Shown here in pieces: positions 54,993 through 64,000 of a DNA stretch of 64,000 nucleotides (the stretch's first letter is position 1; every line of letters begins with the position of its first letter). Position numbers and translations under genes: made by a program. The notes under the pieces were generated by a model. It was not told the origin of the DNA and made no database searches. It worked only from the letters and a program-made list of their open reading frames with translations. Origin of the DNA: Linyphia triangularis (Eukaryota; Arthropoda; Arachnida; Araneae; Linyphiidae); contig OZ021729.1 in NCBI GenBank assembly GCA_963978545.1, forward strand, positions 86,408,670-86,472,669, written 5' to 3'.

Positions 54993-56735
54993 GGTTGGAG
55001 ACCGCCGCTCCAAGCTATGGGTTAACAGTAGTAGACTTTGCATTCGTCAGAAATAGATTTAAAGAAAACTTATTTAGCACTTGATCCTATTCATTAAAAG
55101 AGATGTTTGAGTAAACATTTACTCTTTCGAAGCTTACATTAGAATTATGATATGAAAGTAATATAAATCAAAACAGTTACTGCAGTGTAGTGCTGCCATC
55201 TACCGTCTAGATTGCCAACGAAAATTGAACCGAAGAGAAATTGTACAACCAGTGCGCTATTATCAATGCAAATACCAAAATTTCAGAAATGGAATTAATA
55301 ATAATAAATAAAAAAGAATTAAAAAAAAAAAAAAAACCTAATTCGTCAATATTAGGCTAAGTTGATCATCTTCAGAACTTTTCAAATTACATATCGAGAT
55401 TCTGCTAATTTGTTGGTTCCATTTTGGTTAAAAAATTTGAGAGTAGAGTTAAATGAAGCTTACCTATGCACGAGGCTCTCCAAGTAGAGTTCTCACGCTT
55501 TATTGCCATTTTATTCTGCAATTTTAGAAAAAAAAATTTGATTTTTACAAATTTTTGAAAAAAATAAATTCCCTGTTAAATTTGTCAGAAGTTCTCTTTT
55601 CAAACTAATTTTTTGTTCTGTTAAAGACATCTTGTATTTTTGGGATCAAATAACGTAATTATCAAGAATTTAGTTTAAACTCCACCTTCTCACTCTATCC
55701 AAATGAAATTTTGTGTGTACTTATTTCGTTGTATCATCCGTTACAATTCGCTTTTAAATAATTATCTTACCTGTTCCTAACAATTTTCCATTATACTGTA
55801 TTACCAAAAAAAAAAACTTTTCTTTTTTTTCCTACAAAACCTACCTATATCTTTCACAGTTCTAGTTAGATGTTAAAATGAATACAAATGAAAGTTGTAA
55901 ACATACAATCAACAATTTATGAACTTCAAAGCATGCTTACCAGGTAGCCATACACCATGTCTATCTCAAATTTAGGTATCGGTAGGCGCAATGAATTTTC
56001 CCCAATTTCAGTACGTATTTTAGGGATAGTTCCAAAAATTTTAGAAAATGCTCTTTCGCTAGGTTGACATAAGCTCCAAACAGACATTCATTCCAAGTCT
56101 TGTTTCAAAACAGGCTAATCACTGATAATTTAAATAAAAAATTTGAACAATTCAACTATTGAACCAAAAATAGTATATTTACAGAATTAAGCTATGTTTT
56201 CAAACATGCGAATATCGTTAAATCCAGTCATTGAGTTCTTTGGACAAAATTCCAAAGAAAATATCCTTTCAACTATTACTTAAATTATAACCAACCTCAT
56301 AAATATAATGGTCTCTAAATATTTTAAAGACTAGATTAATGTATACACCAGAAAAGATCGCAGTCATATCAGATATTAATTACATCAGCCTTATTATCGG
56401 CGTAAATGACCATCATTACATAAATCTCAGCAATAGCAGCTATTATATCAGTGTAAGCCTCAAAAGAAGGGAAAGAAAGAAGGGGGGGGGGGGATATTTG
56501 TTTGGGCGAAAAGAATGACATTGTCGGCGTTTTTAATTTTTTTCAGGAATTATCAAAAACTTAAAGGTACAATTTTAAGGAGAAAATGTAAGGAATATTA
56601 CAGGGAATGCGACCAATAAATACACAAGATGAACAAATACTGCGACCCTTGATACTAAAAAATGAGATTCCTCTGGTATTATGCCTGCGAGGTAAATATT
56701 AATGAGACAACACCAGACACCCTATTTATTATTAG
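54993..56735. other. Long unassigned AT-rich stretch
   Basis: No assigned repeat and no reading frame of note. A G-tract of about 12 at 56482. Confidence 0.35.
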
Positions 56736-56872
56736 TTGGGCAAAAGTAATTCCGTATTGTACACAAATAGAATGGCTTAGTATATATATGATGAGATTCC
56801 GGCAGTGAGAGTTCAACTTGTCACGTTGCAATTAGAATTTCTAATTATAAGTTCCAGTTCTACAAAAATAAA
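56736..56872 (+). mobile_element. Possible mariner end fragment
   Basis: TTGGGCAAAAGTAATTCCG resembles mariner 5' termini (TTAGGTTGGxxxAAAAGTAATT). Confidence 0.4.
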
Positions 56873-57525
56873 TAATCCGAGAGGCGACTGCAATTTTTAA
56901 CCTCATTGAACATCATTCTGAATTTTTTATAGAGATTGAAGAAAAGTGAGTAGATTAGGAATCCACTGGTCTGCCGTGGTAAAAATGGTCGAAACTGGTC
57001 CAAAATCAACTTGGAATGAGTTGAACTAAATTCCGATTGCCAAATATGTCATAATTTGCCAAAAAGAGAACAACCTTTTTCGTCTGGCAACCCACTGTAT
57101 TTTGATTTTCAATGAAAAAAAGCGCAAACGATTTCTGATCTCTGGATCGGTAAAACTTGTATCTTTTAAAAGTAAGCCAAATTGGCGACATCAGTTACGT
57201 CATCAGTGACGTAATGTTTATTGCCAACTTGGCTCCCTTTTAATAGATGCAAGTAGACCGTCGCCAGATATCTGAATCGTCTGCAACCTTCTTGATTGAA
57301 AATTAAAGAGCGAGGGTTACCAAATAATAAAAAAATGCTCATTATATGGCAAGTTATGGCGCATTTGGCAAATGGATTTAGTTCAACTTATTAAAAGTCA
57401 ATTTTTGACCAGTTTCGGCCATTTTTGCCAAGGCAGACCAGTGGATTCGTAATCTACTCACTTTTCTCCAATTTCTATAAAAAATTCAGAATTATGTTCG
57501 ATGGGGTCCAAAAATTGCAGTCGCA
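56873..57525. mobile_element. Foldback family C, copy C3
   Basis: Starts TAATCCGAGAGGCGACTGC, centre TTACGTCATCAGTGACGTAA at 57195-57214, right arm stops at GCAGTCGC, some 12 bases short of the terminus. Confidence 0.78.
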
Positions 57526-57849
57526 ATATAAAAGTTTCATTCGGTAAAAGTCATCTTCAATCAAGTAAAGTCATCGTCTTGCTTTTCGAAATAATGCCCT
57601 GAAATGAGAAAACAAATCGTCATAAATATCTAAAAACATATCTAATACAGTCGTGACTGTGACAGAATGCTCGCCAAACGATGGAGAGAGAGCACTTGGA
57701 ATCGATTTCTTGTTTAGTCTGAAGAGTTCCACCAGCTTATAAATGAAATTAATGCGATGATGGCAAATGCGGGAAAAAAGTGAGAATTATAATCAATATT
57801 ATTTGAAAATATTCATTTGACGAAATTTAAATTTTCGCCATACCTTGAA

Positions 57850-58281
57850 CAAGGTGGCCACAAAATTCGGGGAAAAAAGTTCCTTGATAATTCCCTGATT
57901 TCCCTGACAGATTTCTAAACAATTCCCTGATTGTAGGGCCAACTTTTCTTCAAATTTCCATAATTTTCTTAGGTTACTCAGATGTCTAGACCCCCTGATC
58001 AAATAGAACATGTATGCTAAAGAAATAATATCCAATTTTTAAAAAAATAGTTTTGCTAGTAATGAAAAGTTTAAATTATTCCGTAACACTAAACTTCTAA
58101 TGGCTTACCACCACAAATCTCCGTGTAAATAGCGCCAAAATATGGATGAATGTGCCTTAAGCAGTACAAAATTTCCCCGATTTTCATTAAATTTTAAAAA
58201 GTTCCCCGACTTTTTCCAGAATCAGAAAGCTCTCTGACATTTCCCTGATTTCCAGGTTTTCCCGGTTCTGTGGCCACTCTG
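57850..58281. mobile_element. Family G element, copy 1
   Basis: Ends CAAGGTGGCCACAAAATTC and complement of CAGAGTGGCCACAGAACC. TTCCCTGA occurs repeatedly inside both arms. No duplication found; superfamily unknown, ends suggest hAT-like. Confidence 0.68.
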
Positions 58282-58882
58282 GTGAAACCATATGAGATTA
58301 CATCCATTCATTTTTAAATATCAATATTAAATTGGAAAAATTTCAGGAAAACGTCCACGAAAAAGATGCAATAAAAATATAGATGATAAATTTGACTTTC
58401 AATTAGACGAGAGTCCAATCGTTCCAAGAGAAGAAGATATACCATGCAGAATGTCAAAAGTTTGAAACGCAATACAATTCTGCATCTTTTAGAGATAGGT
58501 GGGCAGTGTAAATTGCAAAAGTGTTCTAAATGAGGTATAAAGTAAAACCATGTTACTGAAAGAAATTCTCCTTAAATTTAAAAAAAAAAATACGCATTTA
58601 AAATTTTTATACGACTCTTCTAGACAAATTTTGTCAATTAGAAACTTTTTATTTTTAATACAAGATCATTACAAATGACTGCATACCTACATCTTTAAAA
58701 CAGAGTGAATCGTAACATAAAGAGGAAATCCCATTTAGGATCATTAACTATAATCAGTATGTTACAATCTTCTAGACCAGTGCATTTAGAAACTACTTAG
58801 TAGAAAAGAAAGTAGATTTTGTGAGTAGGCATAAAAATGACCATTTAATAAAATGACATAAATTGTTTTTATTTAATGTCTA

Positions 58883-59878
58883 TCTCTATATTTAGAAGGC
58901 AAAGCCCTCACTCATTCACTGACTCATTCATTCACTCACTCACTCATCACTAATTCTCCCACTGCCCACATGTCCACAACCACTCTGAAAATTGGTACAA
59001 ATATTAACAATGGTAAACATAGAAAAAGTAAGCTTTTCCGATCTCGATTAACCCACTTTAAGGGGTCGAAATGTGGTTAAACGTTCCAAACGAGGGAAAT
59101 TCGAATGTCCCACTTCCCATTTCGTCACAACTCTGAAAATTGGCACAAATGTCAACAATGGTGAACATAGAAAAAGTAAGCTATTCCGATCTCGTTTAAC
59201 CCACTTTAAGGGATCGAAAAGGGGTTAAACGTTCCAAACGAAGGATATTCGAATGTCCCACTTCCCATATGGTCACAACTCTGAAAATTGGTTTAGCTAT
59301 TAAGCTTAAGAACAAGTAAGCCCCATTAAGAGGTGGAAAAGGGGCTAAACGTTTCAAACGAGGAATATTCGAATGTCCCACTTCCCATTTGGTCACAATT
59401 CTGAAAACTGGTACAAATGTCAACAAACGCAGAAAAATTAAGTTATTCCAATCTCGATTAACCCACTTTAAGTGTTGTGAAAGGGGTTACACTTTTTAAA
59501 CGAGGGATATTCGAATGCCCCATTTCCCACATGGTCACAACAGAGGGATATCCGAAAGGCCCACTTCCAATGTTATCACAATTCTGATATTTGGTGCAAA
59601 TGTTAAGAAGGGAAAATATAGTAAAAACTAGTTATTAGTTAAAATTATTAAAAAGATCCGAAGGGTTCTAAAAGAGGGATTTTCAAATGTCTCATTTCCA
59701 ATATATTCTCAATTATTAATTTTGTGGAAAATGTCAGCAAAGGAAAGTTCCTATTTTGATCATTCAAATTGTCGGGATCGGAATGAAAGCAAGCGTCTGA
59801 AGTGTAGTATAACTGAATGTCTTGATTGCTTAAATGCACATGGTAAAATTTCGTAGCGCAGCACGGGTATTCAGCTAG
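58883..59878 (+). mobile_element. Non-autonomous Helitron T3
   Basis: 5' TCTCTATATTTAGAAGGC, 3' GGGTATTCAGCTAG. Holds several ~147 bp units, in reverse orientation to T2. Abuts T4 directly. Confidence 0.78.
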
Positions 59879-60576
59879 TCTCTATATATATATATAAGGC
59901 AAAGCCCTCACTCATTCACTGACTCACTCATCACTAATTCTCCCACATCCCACATGTCCAAAACTCTGAAAATTGGTACAAATATCAACAATGGTAAACA
60001 TAGAAAAAGTAAGCTATTCCGATCTCGATTAACCCACTTTAAGGGGTCGAAAAAGGGTTAAACGTTCCAAACGAGGGATATTCGAATGTTCCTCTTCCAA
60101 TGTAGTCATAATTCTGATATTTGGCGCAAATGTTAAAAGGGTAAATGTAAAAAAAAAATTATTCCAATATCGATTAACGAATTTTTAAGGAATGAAAAGT
60201 CGACGCAACGTTAAAACTATACGAGGATTATTTTAATGTCTCAATTCCAATACACAGCTACTACTTTGAAATTTAAAACCAAGAACAAACATAAACACAA
60301 TAAACTATTGCAATCTCGATTACGTAATTAAAAAGGGTCCGAAGGGAATTAAGCGTTCTAAACGAGGGATAGTCAAATGTCTCTTTCCAATATACTTTCA
60401 CAATTATACATTTTGTTAAAAATGGAAAAAATTTAAAAGGAAAGTTCCTATTTTGATAAATCAATTTGTCGGGATCGAAATGGGAGCAAACGTCTGAAGT
60501 GTAGAATACATGAATGTCTTTTGAATAAAAAATGCTAATGATAAAATTTCTTAGCGCAGCATGGGTATTCAGATAG
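59879..60576 (+). mobile_element. Non-autonomous Helitron T4
   Basis: 5' TCTCTATATATATATATAAG, 3' GGGTATTCAGATAG (CTAG changed to ATAG). Followed by TCTGTTAT, which resumes family B. Confidence 0.76.
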
Positions 60577-60833
60577 TCTGTTATAAATGAAAATAAAAAT
60601 AGCAAAATACAAAACCAGGTGGAGTACAAAACTAGGTAGTAAGGATTTCAAATATAAAATATATTAGACGCTACTTTCAAGTTTTTAATACATGTCATTT
60701 CATTAAGTGATCGCTTTCATACCTACTCACCAAATGTCAAGGTGGTTATAGAAAGTAGTTTCTAAATGCACTGGACTAGAAGATTGTAACATGGCGAGTA
60801 TAGAGAATGACCCTTACTGGGACTTACTCTTAA

Positions 60834-61566
60834 ATGAAAGTTGAACGGGACAATAACAACGGTGACGTAAAAGATAATCTTTTATAATATTTACATTAAA
60901 ACCAGTTTTGAGTTTAGGGCAGATTTACTATACAATAACGTATGCATAAGGAATTTTTCTTTCATAATGAGACTTTTAATTATTTTAAATTAACTTCAGA
61001 TGAAATTGTTGAACTAAAAAGTTTAAAAATATTTTTTTTTTTTTATATAATATGATAAATTCGAAACCTAATGCCCTTTATATTGTATCAGATTTTAAAG
61101 CAATCGCCGATCCTTTATAAATTATATATTTGTACGCAAAATTTTAAAATTACATGTCACAAATTCGAGACCGCATAAAAAGAAATTGAGGACAACATGC
61201 GTCTCGCTAATTTTCTAATAATTTTTGTGGGTGAAAATAAAAACTTCCCAACTGACCATATTTGGTGCAGTGAAAAAACAGTATAAACATTTGAGGGTCG
61301 AATAAGATTTAAAAATTATAGGGGCAGTCATAAAAAAATTAACTTTTTTGGAAAGTAACTGAAGAGTTTTTTTTTAATGCATTCTTTCTTACCTATTTTT
61401 GAGCAGTTTCTTCTCTCAAATTACATTGCATAACCAACTCTAATGGATAAAGAATTGAAGTGTGTTGAAATCTTTTTGGGACACCCTGTAGATAAAAAAA
61501 ATAATTATTATTATTGTTATAAAATCAATTTTTATTTCTAACTGAAGTGACAAGAAACGTACTAAA
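60834..61566. other. Unassigned stretch with a mariner-like end
   Basis: GGACACCCTGTAG at about 61479-61491 resembles the termini at 39631 and 43708. Otherwise AT-rich and unassigned. Confidence 0.35.
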
Positions 61567-62215
61567 AAAACTAGGGGTGTGGAACGTCGCACAACTTGCA
61601 AATGCAGTACGTTTATCAGGCCTTGCATTAAAATTTATGGTGTTACTTAACGTTTTCATATTTTCACTCATTTAAATAAAAATGTTTGTCAGTTTGGCGA
61701 TAATTTTTACATAGGGGGGGGGGGGGACATCGCCAAGATGCTGAAATTGGCGATTTTATTCGAGAGATATTACATTGTTCTTTCTTGTGCGTGAAACAGA
61801 AAAAAAAAATCGTTAATGGGTGATGCTCAACGACAGAGAGATCTGTGTTAAAGGCAATCGTTCTTCAACTTTTTACGCTTTTACCGTATTTCTACTGGAA
61901 TTTCGAAGATGGGGACAATCACAACACCTTAAGAGGCATTAGCGCATAAATTTTAATCAAATCAATTTCTAAAAATTTGATATATCGCGATTTCAACCTT
62001 TATGCGCATGCGCGATTTCGACAAAAATTTTAATGGTAGTCCTATAACTACCACCAGCCCACACGCTAAATTTGAACATCGTAGTTCAAGTTTTTCGGGA
62101 GTTATGCTGACCACGTACACACAGAGACGCGAATTTTTTCTAGGCTACATTTTTGAAATCAGGATAATCCAAAACGTAGAAAAATGGGGAGAGGGGGGGG
62201 GGGGTCGATTTTTTT
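61567..62215 (-). mobile_element. Family D element, copy D5
   Basis: Reverse of D2: starts CTAGGGGTGTGGAACGTCGC and reaches past GTTATGCTGACCACGTACAC to TTTTTGAAATCAGG. G-tracts interrupt it at 61717 and 62190. Confidence 0.65.
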
Positions 62216-62463
62216 TTAACCCTATATGAACATATGGATAGTTAAAAAAAATGTGTATATACCCAATGCAAAGATATGAGACATAAAAGAAAAAATGAAA
62301 ATTTTCAGGAAATCCTGAGAAGAATTCAGAAATTTTTTCGAAGAATATTGATAGAAAGTACACTGAAGAGGCATAAAAACCAATACAGTCGTGTATATGC
62401 AAATAACGAAGATATGCAACCAATCATCGTTACGCGATGTGACCGGAATTATCTATGTAGGTA

Positions 62464-62883
62464 GAGGGTGGCGGCAAAATTCAGAAAAAAAAGTCCCCTG
62501 ACAATTCTCCGAGAGATTTCTAAAAAATTCCCCGATTTTACGGCAATTTTTTTTTCATGAAATTTCTACAATTTTTCCAGATGTGTAGACACCTTGATAA
62601 AATAGAACATGTAAGCTAAAATGATAATAAGCCAATTTAAAAAAAAAAATAGTTTTGACGTTAATCAAAAGTTTAAATTATTCGTAACATTAAACTTCTA
62701 ACAATTACCACCACAATTTTTCCGTGTAAATGGCGCCAAAATACGGGAAACGCACCTAAGACAGTAGAAAATTTCCCTGATTTTCGTGAAATTTTAAAAA
62801 GTTCCTCGACATTTCCCCGATTTTTTCCAGAATCAGAAAGATCCCTGACATTTCCCTGATTTCCAGGTTCTGTAGCCACTCTG
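62464..62883. mobile_element. Family G element, copy 2
   Basis: GAGGGTGGCGGCAAAATTC to TGTAGCCACTCTG, same orientation as copy 1, about 4.6 kb away; roughly 80% alike. Confidence 0.66.
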
Positions 62884-63115
62884 TATATAAGACAGCAGGT
62901 GTCTGGCAAAGTTGTTAGATCGATTCCAGCTGCTACAATGCCATGAATGTCAGTTATCAGGTAAAATTTTAAATCTCCGGAAAGATTTTGTCCGGAAAGA
63001 TTTTGAAAGAATAGGACCATCGACGACTAAAGAGAATTCTTAAACAAGATGGACATGCAACACTTCCACAAATTGCCGGGTGTTTCAGTGCTGGGATATC
63101 AGCTATACTAAACTT

Positions 63116-63346
63116 CAACTTAACTAGACATCACTTAGACGGTAGATCGTGACAGTGCTCATAGGTATTTAATCCATTTTGGCGGAGTGAAGACATAATT
63201 CTCGCCAAACCTTATAGCCTTTTGTTCTCTATAGGGTTGTGGTTTGGCGAACATTATGCTTTCACGCCGCCAAAATGGATTAAATACCTATGAGCACTGT
63301 CACGATCTACCGTCTAAGTGATGTCTAGTTAAGTTGAAGTTTAGTA
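63116..63346. mobile_element. Foldback MITE, family A, copy A4
   Basis: TA at 63114-63115 and 63347-63348; joined flanks AGC-TA-GTG. Lies ten bases before the open frame that leads into RNase H. Confidence 0.85.
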
Positions 63347-63356
63347 TAGTGTCAGC

Positions 63357-64000
63357 ATGCGATCAGTTCCAAAGACCATCATTTACATGAGCTTCCGAAG
63401 CCAAAAGTCCATTTGTGTACCGTTGTTGACTACACGGCACAAGGCTTTACACATAAACGCCATTTACGCCATAAAAATTTACACAGACGGTAGTGGACTG
63501 GGAGACCTAGCTGGTAGTGGTGTCTTCATTGAAAAACCTTGGCAAAATCTTTCCATCTGTCTCCGTAACCCTGATTTCTCTTCAGTCTTTAAAGTGAATT
63601 AATCGCAATTGAACAGGGCATTGAAGCTATAATCAACGAGCGTGACTTTGGAGATCTCTGGATCCTTTCGGACAGTCGCAGCTCCCTTCAACATCTACAC
63701 AATTGGACTAAAGTTGGAGACAAAACAAGCATCTCCATCCTTCTTAAACTTCAACTTATTTCAAAGCGCCACGGCGTTCATTTTCAGTGGATCCCATCTC
63801 ACGTTGACATCTTTGGAAAAGAGCAAGCGGACCGCTTAGCTAAGGAGGGTTGCAGTCACTCAACACCTTCCTCTTCAGCTCTTTCATACTCAGAGCATCA
63901 TTCCAAAATCAAAAGTCATATCTCCAAAAAGTGGAAGACCCCTCCCTCTCATCACTGGTATGCAGCCAAGAAACCGGGCTCTTCACTTGTATCTATTGGT
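63357..64000 (+). pseudogene. Non-LTR retrotransposon RNase H domain, runs off window
   Basis: First segment to 63602 contains IYTDGSGLGDLAGSGVF, the RNase H start with the first catalytic Asp (YTDGS). A frameshift just before 63596, consistent with loss of one base, moves the reading to the frame starting GAATTAATC: ELIAIEQGIEAI carries the catalytic Glu, WILSDSRSSL the second Asp, and IPSHVDIFGKEQADRLAKEG the last His and Asp (family consensus HxGxxGNExAD, here Lys for Asn). That frame stays open to the window end. The type is R1/Jockey-like ORF2 as found in spiders and other arthropods. Reverse transcriptase is not visible upstream, where A4 and unassigned sequence lie. The C-terminal tail of the same family is at 33780. 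Confidence 0.82.

Larger units (their letters stand above)
58717..60833 (-). mobile_element. piggyBac-like foldback MITE, copy B4, with two nested Helitrons
   Basis: Arms at 58717-58880 and 60585-60833; right end GGGACTTACTCTTAA. The loop region is interrupted by T3 and T4 at a point continuous in B1-B3. Confidence 0.78.

Overview
This window is AT-rich arthropod nuclear DNA, most likely from a chelicerate and probably a spider. That attribution is an inference. It rests on the style of the RNase H and C-terminal fragments of an R1/Jockey-like non-LTR element at 33780-34066 and 63357-64000, on abundant tRNA-derived SINEs, and on the mix of small DNA-transposon families. I found no host protein gene, functional tRNA, rRNA or CRISPR. 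No reading frame looks like an intact conserved protein. The recognisable coding matter is all broken transposon protein: Helitron Rep/helicase, Tc1, a mariner-like DDE transposase, Tigger/pogo and non-LTR RNase H.

The content is a layered transposon graveyard whose layers can be ordered because the families recur. Working names used below: A, a 231-241 bp foldback element with TA target duplication (4 copies); B, a piggyBac-like foldback element with TTAA-like ends (4 copies); C, a ~660 bp foldback (3 copies); D, a ~650 bp family (5 copies); G, a ~430 bp family (2 copies); H, a hAT-like element with 8 bp duplications and many TATCGATA motifs (5 copies); K, a second hAT-like family (3 copies); P, piggyBac-like MITEs; T, non-autonomous Helitrons with internal ~147 bp repeats (4 copies); SINE-1 (7 copies) and SINE-2 (2 copies); and L, LTR sequences.

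Region by region. 1-5.7 kb: H, a solo LTR with a GTAC duplication, a B element carrying nested A and H, a second LTR, a SINE, and a third LTR-like promoter. 6-8.8 kb: one D copy broken by a Tc1 relic, a P element and a SINE, then Helitron T1. 9-10.6 kb: an unrecognised pair of ~290 bp coding-like repeats. 10.9-12.5 kb: the largest T Helitron. 13.6-20.1 kb: foldbacks, D, P, and B with nested C. 21.8-24.9 kb: a short Helitron and a decayed autonomous Helitron with nested A. 29.3-31.9 kb: mariner, pogo-type and foldback elements. 33-38 kb: SINEs, a non-LTR tail and an inverted Tc1 pair. 41-49.4 kb: SINE, B, H, mariner MITE, SINE-2, H and K. 50.8-54.9 kb: Tigger relic, LTR and H. 56.7-60.8 kb: C, G, and B holding two head-to-tail Helitrons. 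61.6-64 kb: D, G, A and the RNase H fragment that runs off the window.

The observations most worth following are these. LTR-like promoters carry heat-shock-element arrays close to a TATA box. Family H carries exact DREF-type motifs. Family A inserted into CTAG in all four cases. Two tandem Helitrons sit in a site whose empty form can be read from another repeat. Several elements carry CTCF-core or CRE/bZIP palindromes.
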